From positions 1,393,681 to 1,457,680 of the forward strand of contig NZ_JANFMV010000001.1 in NCBI RefSeq assembly GCF_024385575.1: DNA of 64,000 nucleotides. Reading direction: 5' to 3'. This DNA comes from Rhizobium sp. NRK18. GTDB lineage: Bacteria; Pseudomonadota; Alphaproteobacteria; Rhizobiales; Rhizobiaceae. The position numbers were made by a program, and so were the translations under genes. The notes under the pieces are model-generated. The model searched no databases. It was not told the DNA's origin and saw only the letters and a program-made list of their open reading frames with translations. Below are positions 8,717 to 17,016 of the stretch, piece by piece (the first letter of the stretch is position 1; each line of letters starts with the position of its first letter).

Positions 8717-9216
8717 TGAGCCGCGTGCTGTCGATAAGGCCGCTGACCAAGGCGGCCTTTGCCCCCTTTGGCGATGTGCTGGAGGCCGATCCGCAGACCA
8801 TGCGGCTGATCAATGGCGGCACGACGGAGCGCTTTCATGCGCTCGCCACCGCCGAAGCCGAAGGCGAGGGGGCTTCGGTCATCCTCAACATCTTCCGCGG
8901 GCAGGCGCGCAGCTTTCCTTACGCTGTCGACATGATGGAACGGCACCCGTTCGGCAGCCAGTCGTTCACGCCGCTTTCCGGCCGGCCTTTTCTGGTGATC
9001 GTTTCGACGGACGAGGACGGACATCCCGGCGAGCCGCAGGTGTTCCTCGCCGAGGCTCACCAGGGCGTCAATTATCGCCGCAATGTCTGGCACCATCCGT
9101 TGATGGCGATCGGCGAGGCGTCCGACTTCCTGGTTGTCGATCGCGCCGGGCCGGGCAACAATCTCGAGGAATTCTTCTTCGACACACCCTTCACGATCAC
9201 GGAGCCGAAGCCATGA
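8713..9216 (+). CDS. allA: Ureidoglycolate lyase AllA
   Basis: A 167-aa AllA-type lyase of the cupin fold, splitting ureidoglycolate into glyoxylate and urea. The conserved [14 protein letters not shown] start, the [11 protein letters not shown] segment and [13 protein letters not shown] with the active-site region are visible. The ATGs at 8713 and 8716 are adjacent; 8713 overlaps the stop of the upstream mini-ORF. The stop overlaps uraH by four bases (ATGA at 9213-9216). The substrate-producing enzyme, allantoicase or an allantoate/ureidoglycine route, is not in this window. Confidence 0.93.
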   Translation: MMSRVLSIRPLTKAAFAPFGDVLEADPQTMRLINGGTTERFHALATAEAEGEGASVILNIFRGQARSFPYAVDMMERHPFGSQSFTPLSGRPFLVIVSTDEDGHPGEPQVFLAEAHQGVNYRRNVWHHPLMAIGEASDFLVVDRAGPGNNLEEFFFDTPFTITEPKP

Positions 9217-9569
9217 CCGGTCTTACCACGCACGTCCTCGACGCCGCCCGCGGCACGCCCGCCGAAGGGCTGGTCATCGATCTCTTCCGGCTCGACGGAA
9301 AGACCCCGGTGCTGATCAAGACGGTGGTGACGAATGCCGATGGCCGCGTCGATGGCGGTTCGCTGCTGCAGGGCGACGATTTCGCCGCCGGCCGCTACGA
9401 ACTCCTGTTTCATGCCGGCGATTATCTGAAGGTGAAGGGCGTGGCGCTTGCCGATCCGCCGTTCCTCGACGACATCCCGATCCGCTTCGGCATTGCCGAT
9501 ACGACGGCGCATTATCACGTGCCGCTGCTTCTCTCGCCTTACAGTTATTCCACCTATCGCGGCAGCTGA
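9213..9569 (+). CDS. uraH: 5-hydroxyisourate hydrolase UraH (transthyretin-like)
   Basis: A 118-aa transthyretin-related protein that hydrolyses 5-hydroxyisourate to OHCU, the step before UraD. Diagnostic features are the N-terminal [16 protein letters not shown], the central [18 protein letters not shown] and the C-terminal YRGS tetrapeptide that separates these enzymes from transthyretins. No periplasmic signal is seen, so it is cytoplasmic. It overlaps allA by 4 bp and is followed after 3 bp by a phosphoesterase gene. Confidence 0.96.
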   Translation: MTGLTTHVLDAARGTPAEGLVIDLFRLDGKTPVLIKTVVTNADGRVDGGSLLQGDDFAAGRYELLFHAGDYLKVKGVALADPPFLDDIPIRFGIADTTAHYHVPLLLSPYSYSTYRGS

Positions 9570-9572
9570 GCG

Positions 9573-10313
9573 GTGCGTTTCGCCGCGATCGCCGACATTC
9601 ACGGCAATCTCGAAGCGCTGGAAGCTGTGCTCGCCGATATTGCGCGGTTGGGGGTGCGCGATATCGTCAATCTGGGGGATTGCGTCTCCGGACCACTCTG
9701 GCCGGCGGAGGTGGCGGACCGGCTGATCGCCCTCGACCTGCCGACGGTGCGCGGCAATCACGACCGTTATCTCGTCGAACAGATGCCGGAGGAGATGGGG
9801 CGGACCGATCGCTATGCCCGCGACCGGTTGATCCCTGCGCATCTTGAATGGCTGGCAAGCCTTCCATTCGATCGCGTCTGGCGGGACGCAGTCTATCTCT
9901 GTCATGCCATGCCGAGCGACGACAACACCTACTGGCTGGAAACCGTCTCGCCCGAGGGCGTGATGCATCAGCGCCCGATCGATGAGGTCGAGGCAATGGC
10001 CGCAGGTGTGGCGTTTGAACTGATCCTCTGCGGACACACCCACACGCCGCGAACGGTCCGGCTTCGCGACGGCCGGCTGATCGTCAATCCGGGCAGCGTC
10101 GGCTGTCCCGGCTACGAGGATGATCAGCCTTATCCGCACAGCTTGCAGGCGGGCAATCCGCTGGCAAGCTACGCAATTCTCGAGAAGGACAACGGGGGCT
10201 GGTCGGTCACCTTCCGGCAGGTGCGCTATGATTGCGAGGCCGCAGCCGGGCTGGCACGCGAGAACGGCCGGCACGAGTGGGCGTCGGCGCTGGCGACCGG
10301 TTGGCTGCGCTAG
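9573..10313 (+). CDS. Calcineurin-like metallophosphoesterase (YfcE/MJ0936 type)
   Basis: A 246-aa metallophosphoesterase with the full motif series: IADIHGNLEALEAVL (D-x-H), NLGDCVSGPLWP (GDxV), RGNHDRYL (GNHD), and later CHAMPSDDN, ILCGHTHTPR (GHTH) and NPGSVGCPG. A binuclear metal centre and phosphodiesterase or phosphatase activity are expected; the substrate is unknown. The start is GTG, required because the first motif begins at residue 5. It lies 3 bp after uraH and is the last gene of the ureide operon, so a role linked to purine metabolism is plausible but unproven. Confidence 0.88.
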   Translation: MRFAAIADIHGNLEALEAVLADIARLGVRDIVNLGDCVSGPLWPAEVADRLIALDLPTVRGNHDRYLVEQMPEEMGRTDRYARDRLIPAHLEWLASLPFDRVWRDAVYLCHAMPSDDNTYWLETVSPEGVMHQRPIDEVEAMAAGVAFELILCGHTHTPRTVRLRDGRLIVNPGSVGCPGYEDDQPYPHSLQAGNPLASYAILEKDNGGWSVTFRQVRYDCEAAAGLARENGRHEWASALATGWLR

Positions 10314-10345
10314 AAACGACTGCAATTTCTGGAGTGTTCATGTGC

Positions 10346-10409
10346 GGGAAACCGCGCTGCAGTACATCCGTGCTAGCGCGGTTTCCCTCGACTGCATTCG
10401 TAAATGCAG
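10346..10409 (+). terminator. Two tandem hairpins after the ureide operon
   Basis: The first is a perfect 12-bp stem, GGGAAACCGCGC (10346-10357) with GCGCGGTTTCCC (10376-10387). A smaller CTGCAT/ATGCAG hairpin follows at 10392-10409. Neither is followed by a clean T-run. They lie between convergent transcripts (phosphoesterase and qor), so bidirectional termination or mRNA 3'-end protection is likely. Confidence 0.55.
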
Positions 10410-10513
10410 GATCTGTATGTGAAGATACTGCCGAGTGGTTAACGTAAAGTAAAGAAGAAATTTTCTTTCCGGTAAATTTTTCTTCCCGCTCGAATTTTAC
10501 TCCGCTGTGCCCG

Positions 10514-11488
10514 TCAGGGAATGAGAATGGCGCTGCCGCTCGTGCGTCCGGCCTCAAGGTCGCGATGAGCCTGGGCGACGTCGGCAAGGGCATATTCCTG
10601 ACCTTCGCCTGGTGCCATGCCGGCTGCAAGATGGTGGATCACGCGATCGGCGGCCTTGCGGTATCGTGCCGTGTCGGAGATGTAGAACATCACGCTCGGC
10701 CGGGCGAAGGCAATGGCACGCGGTGCGGCAATGTCGGCGCCGATCGTGGACGGCACCGGCCCGACGATCTGGCCGATATTGACCGCCATGCCGAACGGGC
10801 GCACGCAGTCCAGCACCTTGATCAGCGCGTCGCCGCCAAGCCCCTCATAGGCGACATCGACGCCGCGACCGTCCGTCCGCGCCTTGACCTCCTTGCCGAG
10901 ATCGGCGTTACGCCCGACGATCACGTGGTCGGCACCATGGCGGCGGGCAATCTCCGCCTTCTCGTCCGAGCTGACGGCGCCGATGACGGTGGCGCCGAAA
11001 TGCTTGGCCCAGCGGACGATGGTCGAGCCGGCGCCGCCGGCGGCCGCCTGGACGAAGACGGTGGTGTTGTCGCCAACCGGATAAACTTCCTTCAGGAGCA
11101 TATAGGCGGTGAGGCTCTTCAGCATTGATGCGGCGGCGACCTTCGCCGACACGCTGTCGGGCAGCCGCAAGGCGCGTTCGGCGGGCAGCAGCCGGGTTGC
11201 AGCGTAGGCGCCGACGGGTGCGCCGGCATAGGTGACGCGGTCCCCGGGCTTCAGGTCGGTCACCGCGCTGCCGACGGCCTCGACCACGCCGGCGCCTTCG
11301 ACGCCGAGCACGGCCGGATAGCTCGGAAGCTTGTAGAGGCCGACGCGATGATAGATGTCGACGAAATTGAGCCCGATCGCCTCCTGGCGGATGCGGATTT
11401 CCTGCGGGCCGGGATCTGCCGGCGACTGATCCTCGATGACGAAGTTTTCGGGGCCACCGGTCTCGGTGAGTTTCACGACTTTGGTCAT
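10514..11488 (-). CDS. qor: Quinone oxidoreductase (zinc-free MDR family)
   Basis: A 324-aa medium-chain reductase close to NADPH:quinone oxidoreductase. It has the GRP-like N-terminal substrate domain (IGLNFVDIYHRVGLYKLPSYPAVLGVEGAGVV), the cofactor motif VQAAAGGAGSTIVRWAKHFGATVIG and a C-terminal FYISDTARYR segment, and lacks the structural-zinc cysteines. The ATG at 11488 follows AGGAG by 7 nt; an upstream in-frame start at 11560 is rejected. It is divergent from a LysR regulator across a 95-bp spacer, a usual arrangement for direct control by that regulator. Confidence 0.9.
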   Translation of the reverse strand: MTKVVKLTETGGPENFVIEDQSPADPGPQEIRIRQEAIGLNFVDIYHRVGLYKLPSYPAVLGVEGAGVVEAVGSAVTDLKPGDRVTYAGAPVGAYAATRLLPAERALRLPDSVSAKVAAASMLKSLTAYMLLKEVYPVGDNTTVFVQAAAGGAGSTIVRWAKHFGATVIGAVSSDEKAEIARRHGADHVIVGRNADLGKEVKARTDGRGVDVAYEGLGGDALIKVLDCVRPFGMAVNIGQIVGPVPSTIGADIAAPRAIAFARPSVMFYISDTARYRKAADRVIHHLAAGMAPGEGQEYALADVAQAHRDLEAGRTSGSAILIP

Positions 11489-11583
11489 GCTGCATCTCCT
11501 GTGTCTGGACAGGAGTTTGGCGCACGCTATTCTGATTGAAAATTCCCGATATATGCGCATTGGATGTGAGGAAATTAACGGAT
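11489..11583. promoter_or_regulatory. Divergent qor/lysR promoter region
   Basis: This 95-bp spacer separates the divergent qor and lysR starts. It contains an AT-rich centre (CTATTCTGATTGAAAATTCC around 11527-11546) with several T-N11-A matches, the minimal LysR-family operator. The exact operator cannot be fixed by eye. Confidence 0.35.
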
Positions 11584-12420
11584 ATGGACTGGGAAAACCT
11601 GCGCATCTTTGCGCTGCTTGCCAAAGAAGGCACGCTGTCAGCGGCGGGCAGGGCGGCCGGGGTCGAGCATGCGACGGTGGCGCGGCGGGTGGCTGCGCTT
11701 GAGGCCGAGCTCGGCCTCAAGCTCGTCGATCGGCGCGGACGCCACCTGTCGCTGACGGTGGAGGGACAACGCATTGCAGCGCTGGCCGAGCGCATGGAGG
11801 AGGGGGCGATCGCAATCGAGCGGGCAGCGGTCGGTGGCCGTTCGGAGATAGCGGGCGAGGTCGTCATCAGCGCTCCGCCGGGTTACGGCACCAAGGTGCT
11901 CGGCCCCCGGTTTCTGGCGTTGCGCCAGCGGCATCCACAGTTGCGGCTCACCATTCTCGGCGAAAAGCGCGATGCCTCGCTGGCGCGGCGCGAGGCCGAT
12001 ATTGCGATCCGCATGACCCGACCGGTGGAAGGCGAGTTGACGATTACCAAGATCGACGACGTGACGTTTTCTCTCTACGCTGCGCATGGCTACACGCGGC
12101 AGACGCCGGAGGCGGACTGGACCTTCATTGGCTATGACCGGGAGATGGAGAATTCGCCGCAATACCGGTTGCTGCTGGAATTTGCTGCCGGTCGCCCGGT
12201 TTCCTTCCGGTCTTCCGTTCTAGACCTTCAGTTGATGGCGGCCTGCAGCGGGTCCGGCATCGCCATCCTGCCGGATTTCATGGTCGGCCCCGATTTGGGC
12301 CTTGAGGTCGTCGAAAGCCGGCTGCCGCCGCTGACCCGCGAGGTCTGGCTCGTCGTGCACCCCGATATCCGTCAGGCCCCGGCGATCCGGGCGGTGATCG
12401 ACGCGGTTTCGGCGGGGTAG
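11584..12420 (+). CDS. LysR family transcriptional regulator
   Basis: A 278-aa LysR regulator. The N-terminal winged helix begins MDWENLRIFALLAKEGTLSAAGRAAG, with the recognition helix around VEHATVARRVAALEAELG. The effector domain contains AIRMTRPVEGELTITKI and the GSGIAILPDFM loop. This subgroup often acts as a repressor of nearby dehydrogenases. The ATG at 11584 is used; an in-frame ATG at 11536 lies before the conserved start. Divergent orientation suggests that it controls qor, and perhaps itself. Confidence 0.88.
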   Translation: MDWENLRIFALLAKEGTLSAAGRAAGVEHATVARRVAALEAELGLKLVDRRGRHLSLTVEGQRIAALAERMEEGAIAIERAAVGGRSEIAGEVVISAPPGYGTKVLGPRFLALRQRHPQLRLTILGEKRDASLARREADIAIRMTRPVEGELTITKIDDVTFSLYAAHGYTRQTPEADWTFIGYDREMENSPQYRLLLEFAAGRPVSFRSSVLDLQLMAACSGSGIAILPDFMVGPDLGLEVVESRLPPLTREVWLVVHPDIRQAPAIRAVIDAVSAG

Positions 12421-12447
12421 GGGAGTGGCCGAGCAAACCTCAGCGAT

Positions 12448-12573
12448 AATTGCCCCTCATCCGCCCTGCCGGGCACCTTCTCCCCGCTCGCGGGGAGAAG
12501 GGACTGTGCAGAAGCGCCGCGGCTTCGTCCCCTCTCCCCGCGAGCGGGGAGAGGGTCAGGGTGAGGGGCAATT
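12448..12573. repeat. RIME-like intergenic palindromic element
   Basis: A 126-bp unit bounded by perfect 12-bp inverted ends, AATTGCCCCTCA (12448-12459) and TGAGGGGCAATT (12562-12573). Inside are two strong hairpins: CCTTCTCCCCG/CGGGGAGAAGG (12476-12501, loop CTCG) and CCCTCTCCCCG/CGGGGAGAGGG (12530-12555, loop CGAG). Rhizobiaceae genomes carry many short intergenic mosaics with two large palindromes (RIME family), and this fits that description. It lies between convergent lysR and guaD and could terminate both. Copy number cannot be tested in one window. Confidence 0.75.
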
Positions 12574-12597
12574 TACAAGAAAGGTCAGGTCAAGAAC

Positions 12598-13908
12598 TCA
12601 CAGAACGCTCTTGGCAGGACGGCCGGCGATGTAGGTCTCGGCGATCGTGCGGTCGTCGCCCATGGTCTGCATGAGGAAGAGTTCTTCCGTCAGCGTCCGG
12701 TTGACCTCCTGCTTCAGCGCCATGGCCGGTGTGGCCGAGGCGTCGAGCACGACGAGGTCGGCGATGGTGCCGGGGTCGAGCGTGCCGATTTCGTCCGCCA
12801 TGGAGAGCGCCTCGGCATTGCCGAGCGTCATCAGGTAGAAGCTTTCGAGCGGGTTCAGCCGTTCGCCGAGCAATTGCTGGATCTTGTAGGCTTCGTCGAG
12901 CGTGCGCAGCATGGAATAGCTGGAGCCGCCGCCAATGTCCGTTGCGACCGCAACGCGGACCGGCTTGTCGCGGCGCTGATAGGTCTTCATCGGGAAAAGG
13001 CCGGAGCCGAGAAAGAGGTTTGAGGTCGGGCAGTGGACGGCGACCGAGCCGCTTTCGCTCATGGCATCCGCCTCGCGGTCGGAAAGGTGGATCGCGTGGC
13101 CGAACAGGCTCTTCGGGCCCAGGAGCCCGTAGCGGGCATAGATATCGGTGTAATCCTTCGCCTCCGGATAGAGCGAGCAGGTGAAGGCGATCTCGTCCTT
13201 GTTCTCTGAAAGATGCGTCTGGATGTGCAGATCGGGATGTTCGGCGGCGAGCGTCTTTGCCACCTCCATCTCCTCCGGTGTCGAGGTGATGGCGAAGCGT
13301 GGCGTGATGGCGACGCGATTGCGGCCATTGCCGTGCCATTCGGCGATCACCGCCCTGGTGTCGTCATAGGCGCAATGCGGCGTGTCGGTCAGCGCGTCCG
13401 GCGCATTACGGTCCATCATCGTCTTGCCGGCGATCATCGCGGTGCCGCGTTTCAGGCTTTCCGCGAAGAAGGCGTCGGCAGAGGTCTTGTGGACCGAGCA
13501 GTAGGCGACCGCCGTCGTGGTGCCGTGGCGGGCCATCTCGTCGAAGAAGCGGACGGCTATCCTCTCCGCATGCGCCCTGTCGGCGAAACGCTGTTCCTCG
13601 ATGAAGGTGTAGGTGTTCAGCCATTCCAGCAGATTGGCGGCGTAGGAGCCGATGACCTGCATCTGCGGGAAATGCAGATGGGTATCGATGAAGCCCGGCA
13701 TGATGAGATGCGGTCGATGGTCGACCTCGCGGACGCCCGATGAAGCCTTGCTGGCGACGTCGGCGTAGCTGCCGCATGCAGCGATCCTGCCGTTCTCGAT
13801 CAGGAGACCGCCGTCCTCCTCGTAAAGATAGCTGCCGGTGTCGGAAATGTCGGCAGGTGCGCGGCGGAAGGACAGGAGCCGCCCGCGCAAAAGGAGAGTT
13901 TCGGTCAT
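12598..13908 (-). CDS. guaD: Guanine deaminase
   Basis: A 436-aa amidohydrolase converting guanine to xanthine. It has the metal motif [12 protein letters not shown] near residue 80, the guanine-deaminase hallmark QVIGSYAANLLEWLNTYTFIEEQRF, ITPRFAITSTPEEM, the QTHLSENKDEI metal His segment and DIGGGSSYSML near residue 320. It overlaps puuD by 4 bp (start at 13908, puuD stop at 13905), so the pair forms a puuD-guaD operon. Its product xanthine feeds the XdhABC enzyme encoded about 5 kb away. Confidence 0.95.
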   Translation of the reverse strand: MTETLLLRGRLLSFRRAPADISDTGSYLYEEDGGLLIENGRIAACGSYADVASKASSGVREVDHRPHLIMPGFIDTHLHFPQMQVIGSYAANLLEWLNTYTFIEEQRFADRAHAERIAVRFFDEMARHGTTTAVAYCSVHKTSADAFFAESLKRGTAMIAGKTMMDRNAPDALTDTPHCAYDDTRAVIAEWHGNGRNRVAITPRFAITSTPEEMEVAKTLAAEHPDLHIQTHLSENKDEIAFTCSLYPEAKDYTDIYARYGLLGPKSLFGHAIHLSDREADAMSESGSVAVHCPTSNLFLGSGLFPMKTYQRRDKPVRVAVATDIGGGSSYSMLRTLDEAYKIQQLLGERLNPLESFYLMTLGNAEALSMADEIGTLDPGTIADLVVLDASATPAMALKQEVNRTLTEELFLMQTMGDDRTIAETYIAGRPAKSVL

Positions 13909-15149
13909 TCGGTCTTGCTTCCGCCTGTTGCGCTTTCATACCAGGCCGTCAGCAGCTTGCGCTCGTCGGGCGTGACGTCGGTGACGTTTCCCGGTGGCAT
14001 GGCGTGACTGCGGCCGGCCTGGATATAGATTTCCCGCGCATGCGAGGCAATCTCCGCATCGGTCTCGAGCATGACGTTCTTCGGCGGACGGTTGATGCCT
14101 TCATAGGCCGGTTCGGCGGCATGGCACATGGAACAGCGCGACAGGATGACGTCGCGGGCCGCACCGAAATGGGCGTCGGCGGCAAACTCCTGGAAGGCGG
14201 GCGCCACGGCGGTGTTTTCATCCTGCGCCGCCTGCTCGGGGCCGGGGCGGGTCGACAGCCACATGATGACGACGAAGATGATGGCGGTCAGCGCCCAGGT
14301 CCAGTGCGGCGTGCCCTTGCGCGCATGCGTGGTGTTGAACCAGTGGCGGATGGTGACGCCCATCAGGAAGACGAGGGCGGCGATGATCCAGTTGAAATAG
14401 GTCGCGAATGCCAGCGGATAGTGGTTCGACAGCATGAAGAAGATGACGGGGAGCGTCAGGTAGTTGTTGTGCAGCGAGCGCTGCTTGGCCTGGAGCCCGA
14501 GCTTGGGATCAGGCGTGCGGCCGGCCACCAGATCGGCGACGACGATCTTCTGGTTCGGGATGATGATGAAAAAGACGTTGGCCGACATGATCGTCGCGGT
14601 GAAGGCGCCGAGATGCAGGAAGGCGGCACGGCCGGTGAAGAGATGGGTGTAGCCCCAGGCCATCAGCACCAGCAGCACATAGAGCAGGATCATCAGGCCC
14701 CAGGTGCTCTTGCCGATCGGCGACTTGCAGAGCGTGTCGTAGAACAGCCAGCCGACGGTGAGCGACGCCATGGAGATGAGGATGGCGACCGGCTGGCTGA
14801 CATCGAGCACGTGCCGGTCGATCAGGAACAGGTCGGCGCCGCCGTAATAGACCACGCAGAGCATGGCGAAACCGGAAAGCCAGGTGGCGTAGCTTTCCCA
14901 TTTGAACCAGGTGAGGTGCTCCGGCATCGTCGCCGGCGCCACCAGGTACTTCTGCATGTGATAGAAGCCGCCGCCGTGGACCTGCCATTCCTCGCCATAG
15001 ACGCCTTCCGGCAGGTGGTCCCGCTTCACGAGGCCGAGGTCGAGGGCAACGAAATAGAAGGACGATCCGATCCAGGCGATCGCCGTGATCACGTGCAGCC
15101 AGCGAACGGCAAAGGCCAGCCATTCCCAGGCGATGGCGAATTCATACAT
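13905..15149 (-). CDS. puuD: Membrane cytochrome-c-linked urate oxidase PuuD
   Basis: A 414-aa fusion. Residues 1-310 form a multi-spanning urate oxidase N-domain with about eight hydrophobic segments and histidines in RWLHVITAIAWIG, WQVHGGGFYH and LSNHYPLAFATY. A C-terminal class I cytochrome c domain has CSMCH near residue 350 and a distal Met in SHAMPPGN. In Agrobacterium this protein type is known to oxidise urate to 5-hydroxyisourate and to pass electrons to the respiratory chain rather than to O2, avoiding peroxide. UraH and UraD then act on the product. It starts the two-gene operon with guaD. Confidence 0.93.
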   Translation of the reverse strand: MYEFAIAWEWLAFAVRWLHVITAIAWIGSSFYFVALDLGLVKRDHLPEGVYGEEWQVHGGGFYHMQKYLVAPATMPEHLTWFKWESYATWLSGFAMLCVVYYGGADLFLIDRHVLDVSQPVAILISMASLTVGWLFYDTLCKSPIGKSTWGLMILLYVLLVLMAWGYTHLFTGRAAFLHLGAFTATIMSANVFFIIIPNQKIVVADLVAGRTPDPKLGLQAKQRSLHNNYLTLPVIFFMLSNHYPLAFATYFNWIIAALVFLMGVTIRHWFNTTHARKGTPHWTWALTAIIFVVIMWLSTRPGPEQAAQDENTAVAPAFQEFAADAHFGAARDVILSRCSMCHAAEPAYEGINRPPKNVMLETDAEIASHAREIYIQAGRSHAMPPGNVTDVTPDERKLLTAWYESATGGSKTE

Positions 15150-15266
15150 GCAAGTGCCCCCATGAAGTCTTTGCGACCACTTTGCGCAATTCGGACGGAC
15201 AAGAAAAGAGATTTTGTGCGCCGCACCGCATTTGTCGCGCCGCGTGGCGGTTCGGCATATGAAGCG

Positions 15267-16943
15267 TCACTTCCCGGCAGCGAGACTGTCGATCAGCGGC
15301 TGCAGATGATGGATGTAATTCAGGGTCTTGCGGTCCGCGCCGCTATACATGGCTTGCCGGACCTGATTGTAGCTCGTCGTCTTGACCGTCCGTTTCGTCT
15401 TGTGGAATTCGAGGCAGGCCGGGTTCCAGGCAAGGCCGCAATAGGCAAGCAGGCGGCGGGTTTCCGCCTCCTGGTTCTCCGTCAGCGTCTCGTAGTCGAG
15501 ATCGTGGATCCAGCCCGGAAAGCAGGCGTGCCAGTGATCCATCAGGCCGCTATAGGCGCGATGGTAGCGGCCGATATCTTCCAGCCGCGCCTTGTAGAGC
15601 AGGCCGCTGGTTTCGAAGTGGTTGGAAAAGATCGAAAACCCGTTGGCGACAGGGTCGCGCCGGCAATGGACGATGCGGGCTTGCGGAAACAGCATGCGGA
15701 TGACGCCGATCCACAGGAAGTTCGACAGGTATTTGTCGGTGACACGCCGGGCACCGGGAGAGAGGGCGGTGAGGCAAGACATGTATTCGGCGGCAAGCGT
15801 ATTCAGTAACGGAACCGAACCGCGGTCGAGGGTCTTGAGGGTAGAGAGGCCGTGATCGAACAGGTTACGCTCGACGAGATCCTGCAGCACCGCAACCTCG
15901 CCGGCGCCGCCGACATCGGGATGGCTGGCGAGGATCTGCTCGGTCAGCGTCGAACCGGAGCGCGGCAGGCCGACGATGAAAATAGGTGAATCCTGCGAAT
16001 CGGATACGGGCATCTCTTCAACGAAAGCCGAAGAGAAATGATCTTGCAGACGCTGAATCAGGGTGAACTCGGAACCTCTTGAATAGCCTTTGGTTTCTCC
16101 AAGCAGCCGGTTCGCCTCAATCAGATGGGCGAAGGCACGGTCATAGTCCCCGGTGCCGTCATAGGCGCGGTAGAGCGCGAAATGGAATTCCCGGGCATTG
16201 GCCTTGTCTTCCGACGCCCGCGCCAGGCCGTTCTCCAGTTCGGCGATATGCGGATGCGATGGGTCGTCATACCGCGTCGCCAGGCCCAGCATGCGATGCG
16301 CGGCGCCGCTGTCCGGCGCCAGCGTGACGATGCGACGGTAGGTCTCGGTCGCCTGCTTGATCTCGCCGGCGTCGTTCAGGGTTCCGGCAAGACAGTACAG
16401 GTGGTCGAGGCAGTCCGGCTCGCGCTCCACGAAGTCTAGCCAGATGGCGGCGGCGTCCTGCGGCCGGCCGGCGGCGGAATAGGCGTTGGCGAGCGTCCTG
16501 AGGAAGCGGTCGTTATCCGGACGCAGTTCCACGGCGCGCCGCAGATAGGCGACGGCCTCGTCGAGGCGCCACAGAAGTTGACTGGCATAGCCGGCAAGGT
16601 GGAGGGCGTCGGCATCATCCTTGCGGATGGCCAGCACGGACGAGAGGTGGGAGAGGGCGGTGCGCGGATCGCCGGTGGTGATGGCGATCGAGGCACGCTC
16701 CAGGTGGAGGGCCGGGTGATCCGGAAACAGCGAGAGGGCGCCATCGACTATGCTGACGGCGGCGGCCGGCTCGTTTCGGCCAATTTCCTGCCGCGCCGCC
16801 TTGATGCAGGTCTCGGCGATCGTATCGGCGAAGCCCGCTGGCAGCTGCCGGCCGGCAAGCGCTGCTGACTGCATGCCTTGGCGGGCTCGCGCCAGCATAG
16901 CCTCAATTTTTTCTGCCGTGTCGCTGCTCATCGCCCTGCGCAT
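15267..16943 (-). CDS. TPR-sulfotransferase fusion protein
   Basis: About 558 aa. The first 260 residues are tetratricopeptide-like helices (for example ALHLAGYASQLLWRLDEAVAYLRRAVELRPD). The second half is a sulfotransferase domain with the PAPS 5'-phosphosulfate loop FIVGLPRSGSTLTEQILASHP near residue 325 and the 3'-phosphate segment IVHCRRDPVANGFSIFSNHF near 435. The acceptor is unknown; bacterial fusions of this kind are often linked to surface glycans or proteins. Starts at 16952 (TTG), 16943 and 16931 are open; 16943 has TTGGA upstream. It lies between puuD and a LysR gene but has no evident link to purine breakdown. Confidence 0.88.
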   Translation of the reverse strand: MRRAMSSDTAEKIEAMLARARQGMQSAALAGRQLPAGFADTIAETCIKAARQEIGRNEPAAAVSIVDGALSLFPDHPALHLERASIAITTGDPRTALSHLSSVLAIRKDDADALHLAGYASQLLWRLDEAVAYLRRAVELRPDNDRFLRTLANAYSAAGRPQDAAAIWLDFVEREPDCLDHLYCLAGTLNDAGEIKQATETYRRIVTLAPDSGAAHRMLGLATRYDDPSHPHIAELENGLARASEDKANAREFHFALYRAYDGTGDYDRAFAHLIEANRLLGETKGYSRGSEFTLIQRLQDHFSSAFVEEMPVSDSQDSPIFIVGLPRSGSTLTEQILASHPDVGGAGEVAVLQDLVERNLFDHGLSTLKTLDRGSVPLLNTLAAEYMSCLTALSPGARRVTDKYLSNFLWIGVIRMLFPQARIVHCRRDPVANGFSIFSNHFETSGLLYKARLEDIGRYHRAYSGLMDHWHACFPGWIHDLDYETLTENQEAETRRLLAYCGLAWNPACLEFHKTKRTVKTTSYNQVRQAMYSGADRKTLNYIHHLQPLIDSLAAGK

Positions 16944-17016
16944 GTTTTCCAACTATCAACCGGTGGATAGCGTCTGCGGCTTGTCCAGGGCTGAACCTCG
17001 GCCTTTTGCTTTTGGC

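Noticed and set aside
12476..12555. Possible CRISPR-like repeat pair
   Set aside because: Only two related hairpins, no spacer series, and inverted rather than direct arrangement; it fits a RIME-type element.
13740..15809. 689-codon plus-strand ORF opposite puuD
   Set aside because: Antisense shadow of high-GC genes guaD, puuD and the sulfotransferase; the product is rich in Arg, Gly, Asp and His without domains.
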